Shown: positions 10,584-18,543 of the stretch, in pieces | How the letters are laid out: each line of letters opens with the position of its first letter | How positions within the stretch are numbered: position 1 is the first letter of the stretch | Origin: Bacteroidota bacterium | Lineage (GTDB): Bacteria > Bacteroidota > Bacteroidia > Bacteroidales > UBA5342 | Direction of reading: 5' to 3' | Length of the DNA: 64,000 nucleotides | Assembly: GCA_003249935.1 (NCBI GenBank) | Contig: QKHT01000212.1 | Span: forward strand, 124,001 to 188,000 | Translations under genes and position numbers: made by a program | Notes under the pieces: model-generated | Database searches by the model: none | Told to the model about the DNA's origin: nothing | What the model saw: the letters and a program-made list of their open reading frames with translations, nothing else

Positions 10584-12116
10584 ATGAATAAGGAAAAAAC
10601 AAAAGATGGTGTAAATATTGATGCCTTGGATGAAAATGCTTTCAGGCAATATCTTACAAATTTCGAATCAAAACTGAAAACATTGTTTCACGAAGATAAT
10701 GATATAAATAAAATTAGTATTACCAGAGGCCTACCAGCTCCAATTATTAGTACTTTAAAAGAATTCAATCCTTTGTCTATGGGTATATCTTCAGCCTATG
10801 GTGGAAAATCGGGGACTGTTAGGCAAAATCTAGCAATGATGACCGCTGCATCATACGAATCGTTAGCCTTATCGCTGGCTTATGGTATCAATTGGGCACT
10901 TTTTCTTCAGCCTTTTATAAAATATGGTGAAGAACCGGCTAAAAAGAAAGTTTTATCCGATTTTGTTTTGAACCGAAGACTTGGTGGATTGATGATTACC
11001 GAACCCGAATATGGGAGTGATGCATTACGTATGCAAACCTCGTTTACAAAGGAACCAAACCATTATCACATTAAAGGAATGAAGCACTGGGCCGGGCTAA
11101 CAGGTCATGCAGATTATTGGTTGTTAACTGCACGACAAAAAAGTTCAGATGGAAACTTAATGCGCGATATTGATTTTTTTGTAAGTGATAACAATGCGCC
11201 GGAACAAAGAATTATTGTTGAAGAATATTACGAAAATCTTGGATTATATATGTTACCATATGGGTTGAACCGCGTTGATGTAAAGATACCCATTGGTTAT
11301 AAATTAGTTCCGACTCAAAGTGGAGTATCAATGATGCTCGATACTTTGCATCGCAGCAGGATGGAATTTACAGGTATGGGTATGGGGTTTATTAAGCGCA
11401 TGCTTGATGAGGCTCTTATTCATACAGATGGGCGTTTAATTGGTGGAAAAAAACTCAATACCTACGATCAGGTTCAGTTTCGATTAAGTAAAATGCAATC
11501 CAATTACACCGTATGTTCGGCAATGATTACACACGTTAGTCAGCGTTCTGATATCTCAAATGATCTTGCACCTCACAGTATCGAAGCAAATTCAATCAAA
11601 AGCGTTCTTTCCGATATGATGCAGGAATCGGCACAATACCTGTTACAACTGGTTGGGGGTAAGGGTTATCGGTTGAACCATATAGCTGGGCGGGCAATTG
11701 TAGACAGTAGGCCTTTTCAAATATTCGAAGGATCTAATGATATTTTATATAATCAAATTTCTGAAGCGTTTATTAAAAACATGAAAGCCGTAAGTTTACG
11801 TAATTTTGGAGATTACCTTACCTCTTTTGAACTTACACAAAAAGCCGCTGATTTTGTAAAGAAATTTACCAATTTTGAGATTGGCACCTCCATGTCTCAA
11901 AGAAAAATGGTGGATCTGGGCAAAGTTATTGGTCGAATTGTTTCAATGAATCTTTTGGTTACATTATCAGAAAAAAGCTTTCGAGCCGATCTAATAAATA
12001 ATGCAATAGAGATACTGACCGAAGAAATAAATACGTTAATACATTCATATAGATATAATTGTTCTGTTGTAGCAGTAAATTATTATCACGAAAATAGCAA
12101 CTGGGTTGATCTTTAG
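10584..12116 (+). CDS. Acyl-CoA dehydrogenase family protein
   Basis: FAD-dependent acyl-CoA oxidation enzyme, 510 residues, somewhat longer than the usual 380-400. The middle beta domain carries MITEPEYGSDALRMQT and GMKHWAGLTGHAD, equivalents of the flavin-binding T-E-P-x-x-G-S-D and K-x-W-I-T motifs. The C-terminal helical domain carries FQIFEGSNDILYNQ, where the Glu of the EG(T/S)N segment aligns with the catalytic base of the medium-chain enzymes. The N-terminal helical domain is divergent, so the substrate cannot be guessed. No etf genes are adjacent; an etfBA pair lies 31 kb away in this window. It is convergent with fabH over a shared terminator. Confidence 0.85.
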   Translation: MNKEKTKDGVNIDALDENAFRQYLTNFESKLKTLFHEDNDINKISITRGLPAPIISTLKEFNPLSMGISSAYGGKSGTVRQNLAMMTAASYESLALSLAYGINWALFLQPFIKYGEEPAKKKVLSDFVLNRRLGGLMITEPEYGSDALRMQTSFTKEPNHYHIKGMKHWAGLTGHADYWLLTARQKSSDGNLMRDIDFFVSDNNAPEQRIIVEEYYENLGLYMLPYGLNRVDVKIPIGYKLVPTQSGVSMMLDTLHRSRMEFTGMGMGFIKRMLDEALIHTDGRLIGGKKLNTYDQVQFRLSKMQSNYTVCSAMITHVSQRSDISNDLAPHSIEANSIKSVLSDMMQESAQYLLQLVGGKGYRLNHIAGRAIVDSRPFQIFEGSNDILYNQISEAFIKNMKAVSLRNFGDYLTSFELTQKAADFVKKFTNFEIGTSMSQRKMVDLGKVIGRIVSMNLLVTLSEKSFRADLINNAIEILTEEINTLIHSYRYNCSVVAVNYYHENSNWVDL

Positions 12117-12120
12117 AAAT

Positions 12121-12162
12121 AAAAAAAGAGGGTTTCAAAATATTACTGAAACCCTCTTTTTT
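12121..12162. terminator. Bidirectional terminator between acyl-CoA dehydrogenase and fabH
   Basis: Ten-pair perfect stem (GAGGGTTTCA 12128-12137 with TGAAACCCTC 12147-12156), with an A-run on the left and a T-run on the right, so it works for both converging genes. Confidence 0.93.
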
Positions 12163-12177
12163 CTATAGTTGAAATAT

Positions 12178-13170
12178 TTAGTAACCCCAAACATAATAAG
12201 CAGCTCCCCATGTGAACCCCGCTCCAAAAGTTGCCATAATAATTTTGTCACCCTTTTTAAGTTGATTTTCCCACTCCCACAAGCAAAGAGGTAAAGTTGC
12301 AGCAGTTGTATTTCCATATCGCTGTATATTTATCATTACCTTTTCTTTGTCAAGATTCATATGGTGGGCCGTAGCTTCAATAATTCTCATGTTAGCCTGA
12401 TGAGGTACAAACCATGCCAAATCATTGGATTCGATATTGTGTTTTTTCATCATATTAACAGACACTGCCGACATATTTGAAACAGCATATTTAAACACTT
12501 GTCTGCCTTCTTGATAAATGTAGTGCTCCCTGTTCTCAACAGTTTTAAAACTTGCAGGATTAGCCGAACCACCAGCTTTTAGTTGTAGTAACGGAAGCCC
12601 TACTCCATCTGTATGTAAATCAGAGTCAATCAGTCCAATGCCTTCTTCTTCTGTCCCCTCCAACAAAATTGCTGCACCGGCATCACCAAATAACGGACAT
12701 GTGGTTCTATCGGTATAATCAGTTATAGCCGACATTTTTTCAGCAGCCACCAATATTACCTTTTTATGGCGTCCACTAACGATGAATTGTGATGCGACTT
12801 CGAGTCCGTATAGGAATCCGGAACAAGCCCCAACCACATCAAACGCCCATGCATTTTTAAGTTGTGTATTATAAGCTATTATGGAGGCATTCGAAGGAAA
12901 AATATGATCAGGCGTTGCCGTTGCACAAACCAACAACTCAACATCTTCTGGTTTTGTATTGGTTTTACGTAGCAAATCTTCCACAGCTTTGGTGCCAAGA
13001 TAAGAAGAACCAAGATTAGGATCTTTAAGAATCCTACGTTCTTTAATACCTACTCTGGACATTATCCATTCGTCGGTAGTATCCACCATAGTACCTATTT
13101 CTTCATTGGTAAGACGATATTCCGGCACAAATGCACCAATGCCTTTTATAACTGCATTTAACTTTTTCAT
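12178..13170 (-). CDS. fabH: Beta-ketoacyl-ACP synthase III
   Basis: Starts type II fatty acid synthesis by condensing acetyl-CoA (or a branched acyl-CoA) with malonyl-ACP. It is 330 residues, with the complete Cys-His-Asn triad: C116 in [11 protein letters not shown], His in [13 protein letters not shown], and Asn in [12 protein letters not shown]. Two tandem thiolase folds. It lies downstream of DUF177-rpmF but behind a terminator (13238-13281), and no plsX is present in between, unlike the common rpmF-plsX-fabH order. Primer preference (straight or branched) cannot be read from the sequence. Confidence 0.96.
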   Translation of the reverse strand: MKKLNAVIKGIGAFVPEYRLTNEEIGTMVDTTDEWIMSRVGIKERRILKDPNLGSSYLGTKAVEDLLRKTNTKPEDVELLVCATATPDHIFPSNASIIAYNTQLKNAWAFDVVGACSGFLYGLEVASQFIVSGRHKKVILVAAEKMSAITDYTDRTTCPLFGDAGAAILLEGTEEEGIGLIDSDLHTDGVGLPLLQLKAGGSANPASFKTVENREHYIYQEGRQVFKYAVSNMSAVSVNMMKKHNIESNDLAWFVPHQANMRIIEATAHHMNLDKEKVMINIQRYGNTTAATLPLCLWEWENQLKKGDKIIMATFGAGFTWGAAYYVWGY

Positions 13171-13237
13171 TTTTTATCTTCCAAGTTAATACATTGATAA
13201 TAATTGTAAAATGTAATCTCTATGCTGCATTTTATCC

Positions 13238-13281
13238 AAAAAAATATAACCGGATACTTACACTTCAGTTAAGTAATCCGG
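13238..13281 (-). terminator. Intrinsic terminator after rpmF
   Basis: CCGGATACTTA (13250-13260) pairs with TAAGTAATCCGG (13270-13281), with one bulged base. On the minus strand it is followed by TTATA and then a seven-base U-tract. It separates rpmF from fabH. Confidence 0.78.
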
Positions 13282-13350
13282 CTAATTATTCTTTTCTTGC
13301 AATTCAAGTATTTTATGATATTTGATATCGCAAGAATGCATTTATGAAGA

Positions 13351-13536
13351 TTAAGCTTCAACAGATTTTTCAACTGCTAAGCGACCTCTGTAATGACCGC
13401 ACTCACCACATACAGTGTGGTATTTGTGAGTTGCACCACAGCTTGGACAAATTGCCAATGTTGGTAATGTTGCCTTATCGTGGGTTCTTCTTTTGTCTCT
13501 TCTGGTTTTTGAATGTCTGCGCTTTGGATGTGCCAT
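13351..13536 (-). CDS. rpmF: 50S ribosomal protein L32
   Basis: Small large-subunit protein of 61 residues, with the family opening MAHPKRRHSKTRRDKRR. A zinc ribbon follows: CPSCGATH and, about 14 residues on, CGECGHYRG, so this is the four-cysteine zinc-binding (C+) form. It is 14 bases downstream of the DUF177 gene, the conserved yceD-rpmF pairing. Confidence 0.97.
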   Translation of the reverse strand: MAHPKRRHSKTRRDKRRTHDKATLPTLAICPSCGATHKYHTVCGECGHYRGRLAVEKSVEA

Positions 13537-13550
13537 TTTTTGTTATTTTA

Positions 13551-14057
13551 CTAATTATTATTCAACAATTTTTTTAATTCGTCCCATCTTGAGTCTGATG
13601 ATTCCTGTATATTGAAAGACGCCAATTTTTTAAGCATATCCGGATTACAAAATCCTTCATCGTGCAATACCCTGAGAGGAATAGAAATACAGATAAATTG
13701 ATAAATAAATTCAGAAGTATCAAATTCACCAGATTCTTCAGGAATAATTACAATTTCATCATCGAGTTCCTTAAACTCTGTACCAAATTTTACAATCAGT
13801 AATCCTTTGTATTCGATTGGTTGCTGAACTGTCTCCAGACATCTGTCGCATTCCAAATTTACCGTACCTGTAATTTCGAAATCAAATTCCATCGTTATGG
13901 TGCTTTTTTTTAACACAACCTTAACGATTAAATCGCCCTCAGAAATTATCGACGTCTCAAAATGTTCAAAGAACTCATTCTTAATAACGTATTCATACTC
14001 ATGAATCCCGTTTTTCAATCCCTTTAACGGGATGATATATTCGTTCAAACCTTTCAT
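13551..14057 (-). CDS. DUF177 (YceD-like) protein
   Basis: A 168-residue member of the YceD/DUF177 family, always found next to rpmF and linked in other bacteria and plastids to 23S rRNA accumulation. CDRCLE (within LECDRCLETVQQPI) is the typical C-x-x-C motif, and an acidic segment with DEIVIIPEES follows. I start it at MKGLNEYIIPLKG rather than 14 codons upstream: a perfect -7 box (TAATTTTG, 14078-14085) lies inside the longer frame, and the short start matches the family length. Confidence 0.9.
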   Translation of the reverse strand: MKGLNEYIIPLKGLKNGIHEYEYVIKNEFFEHFETSIISEGDLIVKVVLKKSTITMEFDFEITGTVNLECDRCLETVQQPIEYKGLLIVKFGTEFKELDDEIVIIPEESGEFDTSEFIYQFICISIPLRVLHDEGFCNPDMLKKLASFNIQESSDSRWDELKKLLNNN

Positions 14058-14077
14058 CCCCTGTGATAAAAACCCTG

Positions 14078-14085
14078 CAAAATTA
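14078..14085 (-). promoter_or_regulatory. -7 box (TAATTTTG) of the DUF177-rpmF promoter
   Basis: Exact TAnnTTTG, 20 bases before the ATG, followed by C as in the strongest Bacteroidota promoters. It implies a leader of only about a dozen bases. Confidence 0.65.
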
Positions 14086-14164
14086 TAAAAAACCAGCATA
14101 CAAAAGAAGTATTGGCATGTTTTTATTGCAAAAAAGTGGATTTATAAATGCAAGTATTTATGTA

Positions 14165-15319
14165 TTAGTGATATAACGGGAGGGCAATTCTTATAATTGT
14201 ACCTTTATTTATCTCAGAAGTCTTTACAAAAATGCGACCTTTGTGATAATTTACAACAATTCTTCGTGCCAGCGATAACCCTAGTCCCCATCCTCGTTGT
14301 TTTGTTGTATAGCCGGGATTGAAGATTGTTTTATACTTTTTCTTTGCAATGCCACGACCTGTATCTTCAAAATCAATGATACAGGATTCGTTGCGTAAGG
14401 TCATGCGAATGCTTATTTTTCCGGCATCATTGATAGCGTCTACCGAATTTTTTACTAAGTTTTCAATAACCCATTCAAAGAGTGAAATATTTAGAGGTAC
14501 AATAACTATTGATTCCGGGGTATCCACTTTTATACATATTTTGTTTGACACCCTTTTTCTTAAATAGTTTACAGAATCTTCTACAACTATTCTCACATCT
14601 GTTGGCTCTAATATTGGCTGTGAACCAATTCTGGAAAATCTTTCGGCAATGGTTTTGAGTCTTTGGATATCCTTATCCATTTCCGGAATCAACGCCGGAT
14701 CATTGTGACCCTCTTTCATAAGTTCGATCCAGGCCAAAAGCGAAGAAATGGGTGTGCCAAGCTGATGGGCTGTTTCTTTAGATAAGCCTACCCATACCTG
14801 ATTTTCTTCAGCCTTTTTCGAATAACCAAAGGCGATAAAGGCGACTACAAAAAAGAGGATGATTATCGTAATTTGAACATATGGGAAATAGGCTAATTTG
14901 AGTAGAAGTGTCGAATCGTTATAATAAAGAAAATGTGAGTATTCCGGCGTAATGTTTATTTTAATCGGTTCTTGCTTTAACTTTAATTCCCGCACGATAT
15001 TCGTGAGGTATTTGGCCGTATCTTTTTCTTTGAATTCAACATTTCTGTAAAAAATAACATTATCCAAAGAATCAGCAATAAATACAGGTATTGTGTTATT
15101 ATTTGAAATGACCTTTAGAATAAGATTCAGGTTTATTGAATTATCTTCAATACCCATCATTCGGTATGCTTCGGCCCACAGTTCAATCTTTAATTTTTCC
15201 TCATCAGCCAGCTTTTTTGCCAGATTGTTGGTAAAAACCACCGACAAAATGATAATTAAACCGGCAATTCCAAGAAATACCAATTTAAATCGTTGTCTTA
15301 AATCGTAAAATTTTTGCAT
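14165..15319 (-). CDS. Orphan sensor histidine kinase
   Basis: Inner-membrane sensor of 384 residues. TM1 is at about 13-31 and TM2 at about 147-165, and the roughly 115 residues between them form the periplasmic sensor. H185 in SKETAHQLGTPISSL is the phospho-acceptor. The ATPase domain shows the N box (ENLVKNSVDAI), the G1 box (DTGRGIA) and GWGLGLSLA. There is no HAMP domain and no receiver domain or response regulator next to it. It lies 28 bases downstream of rsgA and is probably co-transcribed with it. What it senses is unknown. Confidence 0.9.
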   Translation of the reverse strand: MQKFYDLRQRFKLVFLGIAGLIIILSVVFTNNLAKKLADEEKLKIELWAEAYRMMGIEDNSINLNLILKVISNNNTIPVFIADSLDNVIFYRNVEFKEKDTAKYLTNIVRELKLKQEPIKINITPEYSHFLYYNDSTLLLKLAYFPYVQITIIILFFVVAFIAFGYSKKAEENQVWVGLSKETAHQLGTPISSLLAWIELMKEGHNDPALIPEMDKDIQRLKTIAERFSRIGSQPILEPTDVRIVVEDSVNYLRKRVSNKICIKVDTPESIVIVPLNISLFEWVIENLVKNSVDAINDAGKISIRMTLRNESCIIDFEDTGRGIAKKKYKTIFNPGYTTKQRGWGLGLSLARRIVVNYHKGRIFVKTSEINKGTIIRIALPLYH

Positions 15320-15347
15320 TGAACCTGATATTTACACTCAACAACGG

Positions 15348-16277
15348 TTAAACCCTGTATTTAGTATCTTCAGGATCATTTAAAATACTGACATAGCTTC
15401 TGTACCTTGAATAGCTTATTTTTCCTTCTTCCACCGCGCTTTTAACCGCACAGTCAGGTTCATTGATGTGGAGACAATTGTGAAATTTACATGCTGAGGC
15501 CGCAGCAAATATTTCCGGGAAAAAGTGATAAATTTCTTCACGCTCAAAGCCAATTGTACCGAATCCCCTGATTCCGGGTGTGTCTATAATGTAACCACCA
15601 AAAGGCAATTTATGCATTTCAGAGAAGGTGGTGGTATGTTTACCTGCATTGTTTGCATCAGAAATTTCTCCGATTTTTATTGAAAGTTCGGGTGCAACCA
15701 ATTTTATCAGAGACGATTTTCCGACACCGCTATTCCCTGCAATAAGCGAAGTTTTGTTTTCGAGAAGCGGCTGAATAAAGTCCAGATTTATCTTTTTTCG
15801 AATTGAAATCGCTTCGAACCTATAGTTTATTGTTGCGTAAGTATCAGCCCATTCGGCAAGTAGATCCAAATCTTTGTCGCGATAACGGTCGAGTTTATTT
15901 ACAATAATAATACATGGAATAGAATAAGCATGAGCAGCAGTCAGAAACCTGTCGATAAAAACCGATGAAGTCATTGGATAATTTGCTGTGGCCAATATAA
16001 TTGCCTGGTCGATATTTGCGGCAATAATTTGAGTTTTACGCGAAAGGTTAACTGATTTTCGCTTTATAAGATTAATGCGGTCGTATATCGATTCTATAGC
16101 ACCAATCCCATCCGAATCAACTTCATATTCAACCCAATCGCCAACAGTTACCGGATTGGTACTCTCATCGCCCAAAAGGCGTACCTTTCCTTTGATTCTG
16201 CTTTGTATCTCTTCATCGGCCGAACCAAGAACGGTATACCAACTGCCTGTTGCTTTTATTACTCTTCCCTTCGCCAC
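15348..16277 (-). CDS. rsgA: Ribosome small subunit-dependent GTPase RsgA
   Basis: Late 30S-maturation GTPase, 309 residues. The N-terminal OB fold (1-75) is followed by the circularly permuted GTPase order, with NKLD (G4) before GNSGVGKSSL (G1) and DTPGIRGFG (G3). The C-terminal zinc module is CKFHNCLHINEPDC, with Cys-Cys-His-Cys ligands. A TATCTTTG box sits only about 17 bases before the ATG, so the mRNA leader must be very short. Confidence 0.96.
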   Translation of the reverse strand: MAKGRVIKATGSWYTVLGSADEEIQSRIKGKVRLLGDESTNPVTVGDWVEYEVDSDGIGAIESIYDRINLIKRKSVNLSRKTQIIAANIDQAIILATANYPMTSSVFIDRFLTAAHAYSIPCIIIVNKLDRYRDKDLDLLAEWADTYATINYRFEAISIRKKINLDFIQPLLENKTSLIAGNSGVGKSSLIKLVAPELSIKIGEISDANNAGKHTTTFSEMHKLPFGGYIIDTPGIRGFGTIGFEREEIYHFFPEIFAAASACKFHNCLHINEPDCAVKSAVEEGKISYSRYRSYVSILNDPEDTKYRV

Positions 16278-16293
16278 AAAATATCATTTTTTT

Positions 16294-16301
16294 CAAAGAT
16301 A
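16294..16301 (-). promoter_or_regulatory. -7 box (TATCTTTG) of rsgA
   Basis: Exact TAnnTTTG on the minus strand, 16 bases ahead of the ATG. Confidence 0.6.
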
Positions 16302-16371
16302 CATATAAATAAGAATAACAAAAATTTCGAAAAAAAAAGAGGTACTGCTGGACATTGAATTAACGATTTTA

Positions 16372-16420
16372 TTTACCTGAAAATGATAGAATTGCTTATG
16401 AAATAAGGATTTCAGGTAAA
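16372..16420. repeat. 11-bp inverted repeat upstream of the small-RNA promoter
   Basis: Perfect arms TTTACCTGAAA (16372-16382) and TTTCAGGTAAA (16410-16420), separated by 27 bases. It ends six bases before the TTTG (-33) element of the promoter at 16427. It has no U-tract, so a protein-binding site is more likely than a terminator. Confidence 0.55.
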
Positions 16421-16426
16421 AATATA

Positions 16427-16458
16427 TTTGGTAAGAAAGATAAATTGGATTATCTTTG
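16427..16458 (+). promoter_or_regulatory. Strong Bacteroidota promoter (TTTG-N20-TATCTTTG)
   Basis: Both elements of the Bacteroidota sigma-ABfr consensus are present: TTTG at 16427-16430 and TATCTTTG at 16451-16458, 20 bases apart. No protein gene starts behind it; the next ATG of a real gene is 335 bases away and has its own -7 box. It therefore seems to drive the non-coding transcript at 16465. Confidence 0.75.
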
Positions 16459-16464
16459 AAGTAG

Positions 16465-16679
16465 AAAAGCGTTCTAACCAAGATATTAAGATTTAGCCGC
16501 ATCATCACAGATTGATAAACTCAACACGATACAATTTTACGAGAAAGCTTTGGAGAAATAAAGCGGGCCACACCTTCGGGATTCCAATTGCGGAACGGTG
16601 GATACTTGACAGCTTCGGCACTCAAAACCTGTTAACAAGGAGTTTATTCAGATCCTTGGATGCGGCTTTTTCTTTTTTT
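16465..16679 (+). ncRNA. Candidate structured small RNA, about 210 nt, 6S-like outline
   Basis: I do not recognise its family. The segment has a promoter and a U-tract (16667-16679, interrupted by one C) but no credible protein. Its ends pair: AGCCGCATC (16495-16503) with GATGCGGCT (16659-16667), a perfect 9-bp helix running directly into the U-tract. A second long-range helix stacks inside it: GATAAACTC (16514-16522) with GAGTTTATT (16640-16648), 9 bp with one G-U. Inside lie local hairpins: GCTTT/AAAGC (16547-16564), CCACACC/GGTGG capped by TTCC/GGAA (16568-16601), and TTGA-CA-GC-TTCG-GC-AC-TCAA (16606-16625). Length and closed-end shape recall 6S RNA. tRNA, tmRNA, SRP and RNase P signatures are absent. 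Confidence 0.65.
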
Positions 16680-16777
16680 AGTTACTCTGTTTGTTTGAAA
16701 TTCCTATATTTCTGTTATTTATGCATTTCAATAGTAGTCGTCTTGGGGATTGCCATGAATGATTTTAGATTAATTTG

Positions 16778-16785
16778 TATTTTTG
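16778..16785 (+). promoter_or_regulatory. -7 box (TATTTTTG) of mnmA
   Basis: Exact TAnnTTTG ending 7 bases before the mnmA ATG. The transcript should start at or next to the initiation codon (leaderless). Confidence 0.6.
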
Positions 16786-16792
16786 TGCCATT

Positions 16793-17953
16793 ATGAGTAA
16801 GATAGTTGTAGGAATTTCGGGTGGAGTTGATTCGAGCGTGGCAGCTTTGTTGCTGAAGCAACAAGGGCACGATGTGCATGGACTGTTTATGGTTAACTGG
16901 CATGATCGTACCGGTACAATTACCTCGAGTTGCACATGGGAAGATGACTGGGATTTGGCGCAATTGGTGGCAAAAAAAATTGATATCCCGATAAGTTTGG
17001 TCGATTTGTCGGAAAGTTATCGCACACGTGTTGTTGATTATTTATTTGATGAATATGCCAAAGGACGAACCCCCAATCCCGATGTATTATGCAATAGGGA
17101 AATTAAATTTGATGTTTTTTTGAATGAAGCACTAAAAAAAGGTGCTGATTTTGTCGCTACCGGACATTATTGTCAAAGAGGTGTGGATAAAAACGGTTTT
17201 TATAAATTGCTGGCTGGTGCGGATCCAAATAAGGATCAGAGTTACTTTTTATGCCAGTTAAACCAATACCAACTTTCAAAAGCATTGTTTCCAATTGGAG
17301 ACCTTTTAAAACCAGAGGTGCGAAAAATTGCACTTGATAATAATTTACCAACTGCCCAGAGAAAAGATAGTCAGGGAATTTGTTTTGTTGGTAAAGTTGA
17401 TCTTCCGGTTTTTTTGCAACAAAAATTGGCTTCAAAAAAGGGCGATATAATTGAAATAGAATCGCGTTATTTTGAAAATATAATTGAGAATACAGATTTA
17501 AAATCCCAATCGAAACCATACCGGTTCAGCCCAAAAGATGGGAAAAAAGTTGGAGAACACGGCGGTGCACACTTTTATACCATTGGGCAGAGAAAAGGCC
17601 TGAATGTAGGGGGCAAGTTGTTGCCTCTGTTTGTTGTAGGAACCGATGTTGAACAAAATGTGGTATATGTTGGTCAGGGGCACGAATTTAAAGGTATGAT
17701 GCGCAAAGCTTTATTCATTGATATATCAGAAATACATTGGGTTAGACCCGATTTTGAATTAAGAATTGGAGAAGAACGACGTTTTTTAGTGAGAATCAGA
17801 TACCGGCAACCGCTACAAAAGGCCATTTTAATTCGCAATGAAGAGGGGTTATATATTGTGTTTGATGAATATCAGCGAGCAATTACACCCGGACAGTTTG
17901 CTGCGTGGTACTTAAATGAAGAACTTATTGGATCCGGAGTTATTTTTGAGTAA
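16793..17953 (+). CDS. mnmA: tRNA-specific 2-thiouridylase MnmA
   Basis: Makes s2U34 in tRNA-Lys, -Glu and -Gln. 386 residues from MSKIVVGISGGVDSS; the six codons upstream overlap the -7 box and are not used. The PP-loop is SGGVDSS. The two catalytic cysteines are in NPDVLCNREIKF and DSQGICFVGKVDL. The C-terminal beta-barrel includes HFYTIGQRKGLNVGG. A transcript of its own is likely, as the upstream small RNA ends in a U-tract. Confidence 0.96.
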   Translation: MSKIVVGISGGVDSSVAALLLKQQGHDVHGLFMVNWHDRTGTITSSCTWEDDWDLAQLVAKKIDIPISLVDLSESYRTRVVDYLFDEYAKGRTPNPDVLCNREIKFDVFLNEALKKGADFVATGHYCQRGVDKNGFYKLLAGADPNKDQSYFLCQLNQYQLSKALFPIGDLLKPEVRKIALDNNLPTAQRKDSQGICFVGKVDLPVFLQQKLASKKGDIIEIESRYFENIIENTDLKSQSKPYRFSPKDGKKVGEHGGAHFYTIGQRKGLNVGGKLLPLFVVGTDVEQNVVYVGQGHEFKGMMRKALFIDISEIHWVRPDFELRIGEERRFLVRIRYRQPLQKAILIRNEEGLYIVFDEYQRAITPGQFAAWYLNEELIGSGVIFE

Positions 17954-18128
17954 ACAAATTGGATCTGTTTCCTGATTTTTAACATTTAGTTTCGTAAAAT
18001 ATGGTGTCGACATTTACCATAAAATAGTTGTAACCATACTAAATTTATGTTGTTTAGCATGTATTTCGCGTCTTATGAAAATTATTGCACTTTTTTTTGG
18101 AATTAACTGATATTTTTTTTCATAAACA

Positions 18129-18159
18129 TTTGCATTAATGCGATTTTGAGTTATTTTTG
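18129..18159 (+). promoter_or_regulatory. HU gene promoter (TTTG-N19-TATTTTTG)
   Basis: TTTG at 18129-18132 and TATTTTTG at 18152-18159 with a C after it: a full match to both Bacteroidota elements. The leader to the HU ATG is about 45 bases. Confidence 0.75.
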
Positions 18160-18208
18160 CTTGAAATCACAGTTTAACGTAATTATTAACTCAAAACCAT
18201 TTTTTGTT

Positions 18209-18481
18209 ATGAACAAGGCTCAACTGATAGATGGAATGGCTGAAAAAGCCGGTCTCAGCAAGGCAGATTCAAAAAAAGCACTCGAAGCTTTTGTTGCTAC
18301 AGTAAGTGATGCACTTAAAGCAGGCGATCGTATTGGTTTAGTAGGATTCGGATCTTTTTCTATTACAGAACGCGGAGAAAGAACAGGTATTAATCCAAGA
18401 ACAAAAGAATCTATTACGATTCCGGCAAAAAAGGTAGTAAAGTTTAAGCCAGGTGCAGAATTGGACGAAATAATAAAATAA
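18209..18481 (+). CDS. HU family DNA-binding protein
   Basis: Nucleoid-associated dimer-forming protein of 90 residues. Two N-terminal helices (MNKAQLIDGMAEKAGLSKAD) lead to the GFGSFSITERGERTGINPRT beta-arm with the conserved RxGxNP-like tip, then the C-terminal helix (KVVKFKPGAELDEIIK). I chose the start that gives the standard 90-residue length; an upstream in-frame ATG at 18146 would overlap the -7 box. It is a single-gene unit with a strong promoter and terminator, as expected for an abundant protein. Confidence 0.96.
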   Translation: MNKAQLIDGMAEKAGLSKADSKKALEAFVATVSDALKAGDRIGLVGFGSFSITERGERTGINPRTKESITIPAKKVVKFKPGAELDEIIK

Positions 18482-18508
18482 TCGTTCGGTTTGTACGGAA
18501 GAAATTTT

Positions 18509-18539
18509 GGGAGTACCTTTGTGGTGCTCCCATTTTTTT
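18509..18539 (+). terminator. Intrinsic terminator of the HU gene
   Basis: Nine-pair stem GGGAGTACC/GGTGCTCCC (one G-U), 5-base loop, then seven U. It ends five bases before the trmH start, so the tail overlaps that gene's initiation region. Confidence 0.92.
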
Positions 18540-18543
18540 GTTT

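Noticed and set aside
16588-16667. Possible tRNA-Leu-like stretch (GCGGAACGGTGG ... CACTCAAAACC)
   Set aside because: No acceptor stem pairing, no T-loop TTCRANNC, and no 3' partner for GCGGAAC; the resemblance is limited to the anticodon-like loop.
16512-16796. A 94-codon open frame over the proposed small RNA
   Set aside because: It has no similarity to known proteins, reads through the U-tract and the mnmA promoter, and its start lies inside a long-range helix; the RNA interpretation explains more.
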